Shown: positions 25,556 through 39,895 of the stretch, one piece after another
How the letters are laid out: each line of letters begins with the position of its first letter
Numbering within the stretch: the first letter of the stretch is position 1
NCBI RefSeq assembly: GCF_017654505.1
Contig: NC_054534.1
Location: 15,695,693-15,759,692, forward strand
Direction: 5' to 3'
DNA: 64,000 nt
DNA from: Polyodon spathula
Taxonomy: Eukaryota > Chordata > Actinopteri > Acipenseriformes > Polyodontidae
Position numbers and translations under genes: made by a program
Notes under the pieces: generated by a model
Database searches by the model: none
Told to the model about the DNA's origin: nothing
The model's input: only the letters and a program-made list of their open reading frames with translations

Positions 25556-26610
25556 ACAAAAAACAAATCAATTAAAAATGAAAACCTGCAAAGTCTTCAT
25601 TAAATAAGTATTACCAATTTTGCTATGACACTCCTAAATAAGCTCAGGTGCAACCAATTGCCTTCAGAATTCACACAATAAGTTAAACAGAGTCCATCTG
25701 TGTGCAATACAAGTGGGTCACATGATTTCAGATTAAATACACCTGTCTCTGTAAGGTCCCACAGTTGGGTAGTGCATTCAAAGCAAAGATACTACCATGG
25801 AGACCAAGGAGTGTTCAAAACAACTCCAGGATAAAGTTGTGGAAAGGCACAGATCAGGGGAGGGGTATAAAAAGATTTAAAAGGCACTGAATATCACTTG
25901 GAGGACCGTCACATCAATCATTAAGAAGTGGAAGGTATACGGCACCACCCAGAATCTGCTTAGAGCAGGCCGTCCTCCCAAACTGAGCAGTCGGGTAAGA
26001 ACGTCATTGGTCAGAGAAGTCACCAAGGGCCAATAACAATTCTGAAAGATCTACAGCGTTCCATAGCTGAACTGGGAGAAACTGTCCATCTGTCAACATT
26101 AGCTGAGGTACTCCACAAACCTGGCCTGCATGGAAGAGTGGCAAGAAAGAAACCATTTCTAAAAAAAAGCCCAGCAAAATCCTGTTTGGAATTTGCAAAA
26201 AGGCATGTGGAAGACTGAAAAGATGTGGCAAAAGATGAAGTGGTCTGATGAAACAAAAACTGAACTATTTGGCCTAAATGCAAAACGTTATGTCTGGCGC
26301 AAACCCAACACAGCACATCACCCATGTAACACTATTCCCTACTGTGAAGCATGGTGGTGGCAGCATCATGCTATGTGGATGCTTTTCATTGGCAGGGACT
26401 GAGAAGCTTAGCAGGGTAGAGGACAAAATGGATGGAGCTAAATAGTCTGCAAAAGACCTAAGACTGGGACGGAGATTAACCTTTCAGCAGGACAATGATC
26501 CCAAGCACACAGCCAAAGCAACACTGGAGTGGCTTAAAAACAAGAAAGTGAATGTCCTAGAATGCTTCAGTCAAAACCCGGACTTGAATCTGATTGCGAA
26601 TAATACAGGC
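25556..26610 (+). pseudogene. Tc1-family transposon, both ends lost
   Basis: ATG at 25797 begins METKECSKQLQDKVVERH, the paired-like DNA-binding start of a fish Tc1 transposase, followed after an in-frame stop by KKWKVYGTTQNL. A frame change occurs near 26030. Later frames give GRVARKKPF, then WSDETKTELFGL with the first catalytic Asp (about 26240), and [17 protein letters not shown] with the second Asp (about 26490). The sequence stops just before the catalytic Glu, in PDLNLI. The terminal inverted repeats are missing. It joins the CR1 scrap on the left. Same subfamily as 36068-36748. Confidence 0.85.
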
Positions 26611-26779
26611 ACATATCTGCCAAATCAGCACAAAAATCAAAACCTAATACAGTAGTAATGGATTAATGTACATATACAATGTATGTAGTATAAAGGTTTA
26701 TTACAGAAGAAATATAAAACAGTGTAATGTAACTAGCACTGTACATTACTATACAGTATGTAACATTCTGTATTTTAAT

Positions 26780-26850
26780 TATTTAATACAGTAATTCTAT
26801 GTTGCCTTGGATAAAGATCGTCAGCTAAATGAATTTAAAAAAAGAACAAA
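26780..26850 (+). repeat. SINE/LINE 3' tail scrap
   Basis: GCCTTGGATAAAGATCGTCAGCTAAAT resembles the tail shared by many fish SINEs and their partner LINEs (TGGATAAAGGCGTCTGCTAAAT type). No head was seen. Confidence 0.4.
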
Positions 26851-27009
26851 AGAGATGGCTTATAGCAAAATGCATAGCAACATTGTGTATTTGTAGCCTA
26901 ATTAATCTTGTTTATATTTGCTTACTTTTAAAAGCAAAAAATGTCCCCATGTTTAAAGCAGTTTGCGTGTTGTTTTTGTTCACTAACCTATTTATGGATA
27001 TGTAAATGC

Positions 27010-27240
27010 TTTTTCTATAGACGTTCGCAAATCCAACTTTTCAAAATATCCGCCTATACCAGTCCACAGGGGGTGGGATATACGACATTGTACTGTACTT
27101 TAAGAAGAAAGGCATGATGGTCAACAAGATTGTCAGCTGGTGGCAGAAGATCAATGGGAGAGGGAGATCTGAGGATGAGGATGTACCAATAGGCACTGCA
27201 ACAATTGCTAAAGCTTATCTTTATTATGAAAAGTTAATGC
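27010..27240. mobile_element. possible pogo-type terminal repeat and short frame
   Basis: The reverse complement of 27030-27100 starts TACAGTACAATGTCGTATAT and resembles a pogo/Tigger end. A short plus-strand frame from 27117 encodes VNKIVSWWQKINGRG and ends in a stop at 27245. I cannot identify it. Confidence 0.25.
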
Positions 27241-27249
27241 ATTGAGGTA

Positions 27250-29655
27250 AATGTTTTTAAATACAGTATTCGGTGTGTTATACACACACACACAACCTCA
27301 AGTGCACTATTTCTTACTTTAAGTATATTTACAAATCCTGATAACTTCTGATTAATACCATAATCCAGTATTTGTGAAAAACATCATTTAGCCTAGACCC
27401 ATAAATTGGCCTTGCAAGACCACAAGTTTGACATGAATAGGTTCTGTTTGCAGTCTTCACATGAACAGATGGGGCTGAGGCAGTAGCTTGGCTGGGCATT
27501 TTGATCTATATGGTCATAAAACAAGACTGGTTCTTAAAAGTACTCTCCCTTGGGAAACATTTGGAAAAATAATGCAAAATGGAGCATTATATGTATTCCC
27601 AAATGGAAACTGTAATAAATGTAATAGGCCTATTTAGAAAATGTATATTAAAAGGTCATAGCTAAAGTTGACATTTTACCATGGTTGTACAACTGTATTG
27701 GGTTTCATCATCCACATAAAGTTAGACTTCAGTACTTAAAGTGATTATTCACACAAACAGACAGCTATTAAATCAGTTTATAAGCCCTGCTGATAAATAG
27801 CAGTATTATATACTGCAAGATATTCATTACAGAAATGTAGGTCTGACTTTCTGAAATACTTCTAATTTTGTTATTAGTCTAGTTGCATTTAATATTCTCA
27901 GATTCAACAAAGTCCGGAAACTATACCTCTTTTTTCTTATTTTTTTTTTATTTATTTATTTTTTTTTTTTTTTATTGCACAAGGCAAGCACATCGAACGG
28001 CTACAGACAGTCCAGGTTTTGTCTGAGCTGCCTAGAGTATACATATTCATTTGCATATAGGTCTCCCCAACTTAACATCATAATGTAGTTTATCCAGGAT
28101 GCCTGTCCTGCAACAATGCTGGTGCTCTAATTCAATTAAATGGACTGTGGGAGCAGAAAACAAACATTGTTGCAGGAGGGAACCTGATCTTGATACTCAT
28201 TTATGGCCCACGATGTTACAAAAAAATCCATATACAATTGGAATAATCATGGAAAATATATTGTGATGAGGACAGCTCAGGGTGCAGTAAAAGTAATGAG
28301 TTTTAGAGATTTTTCCTTTGCAAATTCAAACAAACTCACTATTTTGGGGTGAGGGGCGATTACCAGAACAAAATATTACTTTAACAAGGACTGCAATGTA
28401 CCCACAATATCAGCCACAATTACAAATGTAATAGACAGTCCAAGATGGCAGGACATTAACATACAACCTATTGAAAAATACACAAGCAGCAGTGTTTAAC
28501 AGTGTTGTGAACAACCAACTGGCTGTTATTACTCAGTGCATATACTTGTGATAGGGATCAAAAAAGATCTTTAGGATTGAATAGATGGATAGCTTATTGA
28601 ATAATAAAAACTTACAACAGATCTCAAGGGCTGCCTTGTTTCATATTACATGTGCCTACCTCTAGAAATATCATAAACGCCAGTACAGCACACTGCATGC
28701 TTGTACATTTTGTACAAAGCCAATACCGGGATGTTTTGAATATAAAATACAAATTATAAATGTAAGTGCTAATTATAATACATTGCCTGTTTTCATTTCT
28801 CCATGGCCCACTAAATCCTATATTTGGTAATCATCATCAATGATCAATATTAACACATACTTTTGCACCAGGGTAATTACATACACATAATTTTTTATGG
28901 AATAATTTTGCCATTTGGAGGCAGAAGGGTAATTAACCAGATGAAGCAGCTGGGACACCCTTATTGCAGATTTAGCTGCAAATATTAGAACTAGAATTGT
29001 ATCCAACTCTCTCCAGCATCACATTATGTGCAACATAACAATTTTTTTTGTGGCCTTACGTAACAGAATACACTTGTTACAGTGACTTGTGACTGGGGTG
29101 GGCTGAAACAACTCTATGGTGTGATAGATATGCGCCGCTTAAGGGGAGCATAAAACAAAATCGAGTGTGTGGGAGGTATAAGTTGCAACTTTTTTTTTTT
29201 TTTTTTGTTCAGTGGCTTAAATTCAGCGATCAGAACGTAAAAAGAAACATTAGGAACCACATGTTTTTTTGTCTATAGTTACTGTGTGTGACACCTTGTA
29301 TCTCAGACTTGTTGTGTCTGGTTGGAGATAAACCATTAGCATAAAAGTGCACATATTTTTTTTTTTTTTTTTTTAATTCTGTAAAAACCATTACATTTTA
29401 AAAACCATGTCCTTTTAACAGTTGAACAAAAGCTGTCAGATTCACAGGTCCAAATATAAGGTAAAACAAGTGATTTTTGCTATACAGTGGCATTACCTAA
29501 AATTATAGAAGGATTATGGGTAACAGCTAGGTCATGTTACTCATTTCTAAAATCCTTATGTTGTGCAGTTTCAAAAAATGTATACTTATTCCAGTGACAT
29601 AAGTACTTTAGGAGTATATTTTTAGGACGTACTGAAGGATCATTTTTCTCCCATC
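27250..29655. other. presumed intron 1, no recognised gene
   Basis: Unique-looking AT-rich DNA with poly-T runs near 27950 and 29350. No coding recognised. Confidence 0.5.
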
Positions 29656-29660
29656 TAGAG

Positions 29661-31264
<1,604 letters not shown>

Positions 31265-32390
31265 TATTCCATACACAGTCTGTTTAGGATTTATAAATGA
31301 CTAAGCCTCAGAACTATTTGTCAGCTGTCAAAGTGGCTGTGATGTGAATGTAAAATCAAATTTTTTCTTCAGTCCTCCACTTATCAGTTTGGTGGACCTT
31401 TTTTTTATTTTAAAAAGCAATCTATCTCACGGTCTGTCTCTTCATTCCACAACATCAGACACTTCCTGTACTTAAATAATGATCTAAACAAAAAAATACA
31501 AAATTGTTTTTTATATAAATCCCAGGGCATAATCTAACTAAAATTAATGTTAAAAATTATGTGATCTGTAAAGTTGATATGTCAAGAGATTTACCCAATT
31601 TTGCAATGAATGCCCAAGTAACTCAATATACTATGGTATACCAAATATGAAGACAATAACGCCATGTGGACTGTCTCTATACAGCAGAAACATATTGAGG
31701 ATCAGATGGATGTAGTCATTGTTTTATAGTAATCAAGCACTCTAGAACTGGAAACATTTGAATATGTTCTCAGCACATCACTACGAGAATATGACTTACA
31801 GCCGTTTATTGATATAAATCAGGGACACCTTAGCCATACTTGCATATTCTCTTATTCTTAAACATGACTTTTCAGAACAGTCAGTTCTATACAGTAACCT
31901 TTATTTTCTATCCCTAACTTCCCTGAATTAGATGCAGTAAATACACCAGATTTTAAATAAACAGGTACTAATTAATGTGACTTCATGTCTGTTTGTGTAA
32001 ACATAACCTAGGAAATTGAAAACAGGCAGTCTTAAAATGTGATTAAATCCTTGTATAATAAATCTAAGAAACCAGCTAGTCAATCAGTCAGATCCACAGA
32101 TGCACGTCATGTAAGTTCAATAAAAAAAATTAAAAAAAAAGATTACAACAATTATACACAGCAGCCTGAACACAATGCATTTCTTTTAGCACAACGGGAT
32201 TAAACTGCAATTATCATGCATATTGCTTCCTTCTAAAGCTGCAGACACGAATGCTCCCAATAGAAATAAACAATCCTCGAGGCTGCCCTTTTTTATTACA
32301 TGTACATTACAGTTAAGTTGTCTTTTTTCACTATAGAAAAATATAAAATAAATGTGGAGCTATTAATTCTACAGCTTAGCACATTATAAA
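31265..32390. other. presumed intron 1, no recognised gene
   Basis: No transposon ends or coding recognised on either strand. Confidence 0.5.
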
Positions 32391-32391
32391 T

Positions 32392-32480
32392 AGGGGTCTA
32401 CTTAAAATGTGGTAACTTTACGTATTTTTCACTGGTAGGTTGCGGAATAAAATTAGGATTTCACAGACCTGTTTAATCAT
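32392..32480. mobile_element. hAT-like terminal fragment, copy 2
   Basis: Starts TAGGGGTCTACTTAAA, like the fragment at 21787. Inner sequence diverges soon after. Confidence 0.3.
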
Positions 32481-32544
32481 TAAATAAACCTAAGTAGACA
32501 GTATTTCAGAACACTATAAAGCCCAAAAATGGTGGTACTTGCTT

Positions 32545-33125
32545 CCTTACTAAAACAGTGATTGTTTTTGATTGGTATATGTCAAACAAGCTGTTTAAAT
32601 TCCACAGTCTATCAAACTAATCTGCCATTGCTGGAAATCCCTCCTGTGACGTTACTGGTTGGAGAAGGCAGCAGGAGAAGTACGTAGTGTGTGAAGTAAG
32701 TGATTTTTCTAAAGCAAAGTGTGTGGAAAATGTCAAATTTTAACATTTTAGATTCAGAGTTTTGTAATTGTGACTTACTGCTGATGATTTTGTACAATAT
32801 TATTACAACAAAGCAATTTATATACCAGCTACATGTAGCTTTTACATGAGTTGTCCAGTTTCCAAATGTTCGTAGTATTTAATAGTAAAGTAAATGCTCT
32901 TGGCATCAGTGACCTGGAGCTGATTGTGCTAATGGAATCAGAAACAGGATTGGATCCCGGCTCATTTTTAGCCAGATCATGTAAGGTGTTTGTGTACAAA
33001 GCAGATTTTTTGACCAGACCAGAAATATGCATGCATTTTTAGGCTTCCGCATAGAGTGACAATACAGATTCAAAGGTGGACAAGAGGTGGCTTTAGTGAT
33101 GTTGTTTTGTGAGAAAGAAACTATA
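32545..33125 (+). repeat. dispersed repeat, copy 2 (pair with 13470-13950)
   Basis: It shares in order TTTGATTGGTATATGTCAAA, GGAAATCCCTCCTGTGACGT, GTAAAGTAAATGCTCTTGGC, GATCCCGGCTCATTTTTAGC and GTGAGAAAGAAACTAT with the reverse of copy 1. An extra insertion of about 150 bp lies at 32690-32850. No coding. Confidence 0.65.
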
Positions 33126-33129
33126 CCCA

Positions 33130-35380
33130 CGGGGAAAAAAATGATAAAACTTTAAAAATAATAACAATAAATATAATAATAATACGTTAATAACTTACTC
33201 TTTAATTTATAACATTAAAGTTGTTATATGTATTTTTTTATACCTATGAAGGGGGATTATTATTATTATAATAGTAATAATAATGTAATGCGTATGAGAA
33301 TTATGAAACACATAAATACAAACACAAGCTACCTGCTGCGACAGGTTGTACAGTCAGTTCAGACGTCTGTAAAAGCATCCAGGACCTCTCTATTCAGGCC
33401 CACAATTTTAAAACTGGCATTCAGAAAAGTTGTCGGCTTGTCGAAGGGAAGCAGCGGTGTATATTCAACTGATCTACATAACAAATAGAAGCAGATCATA
33501 ATACCACTTTATAGTTTAAAACACTAAATAGAACCCTCCCTAGCATTTTACTTATTTTTCCAATTTTTATGATTCCCACATGCCCTGGTAGAAGTGTGAC
33601 TTTCAAAACCCTGAAACAGACATTCTAATAATCTCAGTGGCAGCACTGAGATCCGCTTCTGATCCATCCCAGTGAGCAACATTCTCAGAAAACCATGTCA
33701 TTTCTTTTTTTTTTTTTAATAGAAAAAAGTTTTTCGATAAATAACAGATCCTATTAAGATGTATGAGATTTTCTCAGAGGATTTGTTGTCATAAGTTAGT
33801 TTTATAATAATAAGCTTTTAGCATACTTATACGGAGCAAGTGTCAACTAATTATCCTTTTCCTTAAGAATTATCATATATACATGTCGGAAGTGTCTGTC
33901 TGAATTCAAAGCTGCAAGTGAAAACTGCCAGAGCGTGATATTACAGGTACCAGCAGGCTACATCAAAACAACAGGTTCTGTTTAGGCCTATGGATTCTAG
34001 CAGCATTACATACAGTGCAATTGTTAATCACACTGTGAACATTTATTAAAATAATATAGGCATACAATAATTCTGTAAGGATCTATGTTTGAAACAAAGC
34101 AATGGTTTCATCATTTTCTAGTTAATACTTTTCAGTTGAGTTTTTAATGTACTAAAATTTGAGGTATAAAGGAGTCTAGAAGGGAAAAACTCAGCATTTT
34201 AAACAGGGCCAAAACAAATGTCAAAGACTGGTCATGACTGAAAACAATCAATGCACAACCAGTCAACCAATTCACGTTTTATACAGTATGAAGGACACAA
34301 TTACCTATAGCAGGCCTTTGACAGATCAATAAAAAAAAAACACATGTCAAAAGGCTTCTTTCATGATAGCATAGGTCTTACCTGTGAATTTTAACAAATT
34401 TGAGGAAAAAAAAATGTGCACAATTGCACACTCCAATGTTAAAATGGTAAAAACCACCTTAAAATCCTCCAACAATTTCTGTCAATTTCACTTTTTAGTT
34501 ACAAGCAGCTGTTTGGATGTCTCTTGGCCACTCAAATAAGCAGCTCAAGTGTGATATGGATCAAGGATATCAGGCCTTATGGAAGCACTCCACTTTGTAA
34601 GCAGTGGAGCTATACAGAACAAATAGCTGACAGAAGAATTCCATTTTATAATGCCTTTGTGCATATGAGTGTTGCAAGGATGTGGCTTTGGCTCAAAGTT
34701 CATTTTCTCAATGGGATTTGGAAGTCTGGAGATAGAAACCAATAATGTGGGGCAAACGCATTGAAAACTAGGAACTGATAGATGTTTAGACACACTTCTA
34801 ATTGTGACCCATCTTGAAAGATGAAGTAGTAGAAGTGTTAACACAACCAGTGCATCTGACCCTGTTGTGGCCTGTCATCCTCAGTTTCCAACAGTTAACT
34901 AATTTATGTTATTGTACTTTGTTTTTGCCTTCAATAGCCCCAGGGGTCCACAGTTTATTAGACTTTGTAGTTTGAGCAGGCAATTATCCAGGTTACACTT
35001 CTACAATAAATGAATATAGAAATATGATGTTCCAAACCAGTAATCCACTGGTCCTTGGAAAGTGAATACGGTACAGAATGTATAATTCACACGGTCATAT
35101 TTTAATGGATTATGTCTTATATTTAATAAAAGGTGTAAAAATACACTCCATCTAAATCTATGTGTCTCAATCCCCTAAAGGAAAGGATGATTTCTTTAAC
35201 GCTACACAAGTGGTTACTTTCATTGTTTTTATCTTTGTACAGTACATCAAATTTACAAATTAAATTAGGTCTATGGTATGACAAGGTTTACTATATATAA
35301 CCCTGGACTCAATTCTGAGTCAACAACACATTTTAAATCTCGGGTCAAAATTGTATTTATTTTTTTGGCCTGCCATTTCC
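33130..35380. other. presumed intron 1, no recognised gene
   Basis: A short (ATT)n-like patch at 33255-33290 is the only repeat noted. No coding was recognised. Confidence 0.5.
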
Positions 35381-35997
35381 TTAACCCTTAGCGGTCCATT
35401 TATTCAGCACTTGTCAGGCCCGTCGGGTCCAATTTATTTTCAAACGCGCTGCTGATTTTACATGTGCGGTTTAAAATATAGTTTTTTCATAGTAAAACAG
35501 GTTTAACAGGCCCTGAGTAGCAAAAGGACGTCAATACTGCATCTCTAGCCAAGCCCCACCCCTTGATCGCTGTATTTTTCACATACCTCTTTATAATCGT
35601 ACATACTGATAAATCCTCTCCTGATCACTCATAATAATGTGATACAAGTCTTTATTTTATTACTATAAGATCTCAAAAAGCTCTGCAAATGTCCATGATA
35701 TTCTTTGCGCACTGGATGCAGAAGCTGCTATCTCCTTTTTTGTATCTCCTTGTTATCTCTGTGGTGCACGGGCTATCTGTATTGCTCAGACACACCCCCT
35801 TTTTTTCCGGCTTCATTCGGCTCCTATTGGTCTCACTCGGCCATTGAAAGGTTTTCTCAGCTTTTTTCTGAAGAAAAAAATGACTAGAAACCTGTGCTTT
35901 ACATCTTTTTGATGATGTCGGACAAGTTCCGACATTGGACTGGAAAGGGAAAATTGTAATGTTGGACCTCGTCCGACATGGGGCCGCAAAGGATTAA
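35381..35997 (+). mobile_element. piggyBac-type MITE, copy 3, complete
   Basis: TTAA flanks both ends (35381-35384 and 35994-35997). The ends read TTAACCCTTAGCGGTCC and, in reverse complement, TTAATCCTTTGCGGCCCC. Near the right end two GTCCGACAT-type words form an inverted pair. Body matches copies 1 and 2. Length 617 bp, no transposase. Confidence 0.82.
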
Positions 35998-36067
35998 TTA
36001 AGATTGGTTCTCATGCGTTTAGAAGTTTGCCAAACATTCTTTGACTATTTCCTTATCATGTTTATAG

Positions 36068-36748
36068 ACATTTATGGAATTGGTGGCAGCATCACGCTAT
36101 AAGGATGCTTCTCTGCGTCAAGGCCTGGTAAGCTTGTGAAGATAAAGGGCAGAATGGATGCATCAAGGTACTGAGAAATCCTGGAGGAAAACCTGCTGAA
36201 GTCTGCAAGAGACCTGGGACTTGGGAGAAGATTCATCTTCCAGCAGTACAATGACACCAAACATACAGCCAAAGCCACACTGGAGTGCCTTAAAAACAAA
36301 AAGGTCAATGTCCTGTAGTGGCCCAGTCAAAGCCTGGACCTCAATCCAATTGAGAATATGTGGAAAGAGTTGAAAATTGCTGTTCACCAAAGGTCCCCAT
36401 CCAACTTGACGGAGCTTGAGCAATTTTGCAAAGAAGAATGGGCAAAAATTGCGTGTCCAGATGTGCAAAGCTGGTAGAGACTTATCCAAATATACTCATG
36501 GCTGTAATTGCTGCCAAAAGTACCTGTATAAAATAGACTCAATGGGGTGAATACTTATGCAATAAATTATTTTATGTTTTGTATTTGTAATTAATTTAGA
36601 ACAATTTGTAAATTTTATTTTTCACTTTGACATTATGGACTTTGTGTTGATCAGTGGCAAAAACTCCTAGTTAAATCCATTTTGATTCCATGTTGTAACA
36701 CAATAAAATGTGGAAAAGGGTGGGTGAATACTTTTGAGAGCCACTGTA
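36068..36748 (+). pseudogene. Tc1 transposon, 3' half only
   Basis: Frames give GRMDASRY, then [20 protein letters not shown], then [15 protein letters not shown] with the catalytic Glu, and [12 protein letters not shown]. The second catalytic Asp of the usual QDNDPKHT motif is changed to Tyr, and the following Pro to Thr, so this copy is dead in its active site as well as by stops. The right terminal repeat ends GAGAGCCACTGTA with TA at 36747-36748. The 5' half is missing. It starts 70 bp after piggyBac MITE copy 3. Confidence 0.85.
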
Positions 36749-37084
36749 GGTTTATTACCCCTTTCTTTTCTCATGGCAGTTTCTAAGTCGCAGGGTTGTA
36801 CTCTAATATACGGTGCGTTTCTTTCTCTTAAACCAGCAAGACAACTAAACACTCACTGTCTCCTGGTCCAGGCAGGGCTTCGGTGAGGAAGGTGAGTTGA
36901 TCCCGTGGCTAACCTCTAAACATCACTGCTACAGCGAGAGCTCACTAACTTCTGCTTGACACTCCAAAACACCACACCACCCACTCTCCGAACTTCCTCA
37001 CCTGTCTGGATCAGGATTCTGCAGCGTCTCTTATTAGCCAAAATACTGTGCATACAACCAGAACAGAAATGCATTTTAAGAATC

Positions 37085-37215
<131 letters not shown>

Positions 37216-37242
37216 TGAATTCTGTAATTTTCAAGGTTCGTT

Positions 37243-37764
37243 GAGCCCAATGAATGATCAATCAAACACCAGAGCCCAATGAATGATCAATCAAACACCA
37301 GAGCCCAATGAATGATCAATCAAACACCAGAGCCCAATGAATGATCAATCAAACACCAGAGCCCAATGAATGATCAATCAAACACCAGAGCCCAATGAAT
37401 GATCAATCAAACACCAGAGCCCAATGAATGATCAATCAAACACCAGGGCCCAATGAATGATCAATCAAACACCAGAGCCCAATGAATGATCAATCAAACA
37501 CCAGGGCCCAATGAATGATCAATCAAACACCAGAGCCCAATGAATGATCAATCAAACACCAGGGCCCAATGAATGATCAATCAAACACCAGAGCCCAATG
37601 AATGATCAATCAAACACCAGAGCCCAATGAATGATCAATCAAACACCAGAGCCCAATGAATGATCAATCAAACACCAGAGCCCAATGAATGATCAATCAA
37701 ACACCAGGGCCCAATGAATGATCAATCAAACACCAGAGCCCAATGAATGATCAATCAAACACCA
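37243..37764. repeat. 29-bp minisatellite, 18 tandem copies
   Basis: The unit is GAGCCCAATGAATGATCAAT followed by CAAACACCA. I counted 18 units with no length variation and almost no base changes. The only recurrent variant is GGGCCC in place of GAGCCC, in units 8, 10, 12 and 17. Two relatives with CCCTATGGATGATCAAT lie at 38262-38312. Confidence 0.97.
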
Positions 37765-38261
37765 GAGAAGGGATTGGACGGTATTAAATTTGCACGGTAT
37801 GACAATTGTAAAAAAAAATACTGTGGTAACCTTAATATCAGGGTATACAGTACATCATTTTATAAAATATATCAAGTTATAAAATAAAGGCTTAAATGAA
37901 GAAAGACTAATGTAAATCACTTAAATTACTGTAATTCACAAGAATAAAACCAACAAATCACACTTCCTTTTAGAGAATGATTTAAACATTTGGTATTTAG
38001 TATTTTACTATACCAAATAACTTGGTACGTTTCTTTTTTATAAAGACAATCAGAATAATAATTAAAAAACAAAAATAAAAAAAAAATAAAAAACTAAAGC
38101 TGTACACTCTCAATGTTATACTACAGCAGTATTAAGGTATATTACTTGCTAAGGAATAAAATTTTGATTCCTTATTTCCTGTTTCATAGTTATGGTATTA
38201 CATGGTTTGGCGCCAGCGGTAAAAACCGAAAAACCAGGGTCATAAGGTTGGGTAGGGAACA

Positions 38262-38312
38262 CCAGAGCCCTATGGATGATCAATCAAACACCAGAGCCCT
38301 ATGGATGATCAA
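38262..38312. repeat. two outlying units related to the 29-bp minisatellite
   Basis: ACCAGAGCCCTATGGATGATC occurs twice in tandem, differing from the main array by CTATGG in place of CAATGA. They may be an ancestral or dispersed form. Confidence 0.85.
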
Positions 38313-38867
38313 TACCCAGTTGATCATATGCTTGAAATTGATTCAAATTGTTACTGTAGTAATGTTTAGCAAATTAAATCAGGTTTGTATTAACCCTAAC
38401 CCTAACTTAGAAATTGACAATGTTTGTTAACAGTTAATAAACAAAAAAAAAAAACCAGCCCTTAAAATAAAGTGTGACCTAAAAAACAGCTGTGTTCAAT
38501 CAGTCTAATTTGTGGAGCTAAACCTTTCGACATTCCCTAAAAGTAGATTCCCAAAAGACAAGCTTTATTCAACCTAAGAGTTAAGTTTTGATTTAACATG
38601 ATATAAAATAAATTAAAAAAAAACCCGCCATGTTCTATCAGCAGCTTGCCTGCATTTACCGCTCGCATATCTGAGGTGAAACACTGTTCAGAAAATTAAT
38701 TATTTATTTTAACAAATTAGCTTTGTTTGTTTTTTTGGTATTTAAGTACAAAAGGCTGCAACATTTAAACACCTCAGTTTTGTTTACTAGTAATAAGCAT
38801 CCTGAAAATCTAGAACTATAAATAGCATTAAGCAGCAGAGAAGTTTGTACCATGTAAGGCCATCCAT

Positions 38868-38896
38868 CCCCCCCCCCCCCCCCCCCCCCCCCCCCC
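38868..38896. repeat. C29 homopolymer
   Basis: An unbroken run of 29 C. On the minus strand it is poly-G, which could form quadruplex structure. Confidence 0.9.
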
Positions 38897-38899
38897 TAG

Positions 38900-39895
38900 G
38901 GGTACCGTATGCCAATAACCAACAAACGTATAGCGTTAACCCGCGTATGACTGACTGAATTGCAATCGCATACCGACTGAATGGCATTCTGGTTCATAAT
39001 TAAACAACCTTCCTTTTTTCGCATATTTTTCTTTATATATTTACATGCCAACACTGGTACGAACAAACGCTTGCCAAGGCTCTCAAGCACCTGACCAGAC
39101 TCAAATTTCTGCCAGATACTCAGGTTGATATGTGGAGAGTAAAATGACTTGCTTGTTTATCATGAAGCAGTATTCAACATTTGTTTACAGTATGTGGAAG
39201 AGACAGTATAGGAAAAAGAGGCGAAGTTCAATTAATAGTTGTGTTTCAAATGACAATATATAACTTCTGATACCACAGTTAATTTTAAAAGCAGTGTTAT
39301 TGCCAAAATAATATTTTGGTTTATTTTTATTCTTAGTTTACGTGTGTAAGTTGCCTTTACATGTTCAGAATGATTGATAAAATTGAAATTAATTACATGA
39401 TATGGGGCAGCCAGACTTGATGGACAGGGGCCAATTGTCCCTTGTATGTCTTTAAATGCCCATAGAGCAGTTCTTTAATTGGCAGCCCGCGAGAGCCTTT
39501 CTTTTGGCTTGCCGAATGCAAGATTGAACGGTCACCACTATCTACGGGTTATTTATGTCCCCTAACAAGCATTTTGTTTTTTTTGGCAACACGCCATAAC
39601 ACAGGAACACTTTATCAGCACTTTATCTATTAATCATTCTCCTTCCTTGTTTAAAATTCGCTCTGTATGTAAGCAACCCTCAATCAATAAGCTTTAGTTT
39701 AATCACGCATTCAGTATGCACATTCATTCCCATTCGCATCAGTACATTCCATAACCTAATGGCAAATACTATTTTACAATTTACTTCTATTATTTAACGT
39801 CTCCAAATAAATACCCCTCTCCTGTAACTATCTATCATTAAGGTCCCTGCCTCCGCTGATTTACTGGGCTAAGCACGGTTACCTAGAGAACCGCA
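38900..39895. other. presumed intron 1, no recognised gene
   Basis: No transposon ends or coding recognised. Confidence 0.45.

Noticed and set aside
37243..37764. Regular 29-bp repeats resembling a CRISPR array
   Set aside because: Units abut directly with no unique spacers, and the window is from a vertebrate. It is a minisatellite.
38390..38406. Telomere-like TAACCCTAACCCTAAC
   Set aside because: Barely two and a half units; too short to call an interstitial telomere. The GGTTAAGGGTTAG at position 1 is likewise too short.
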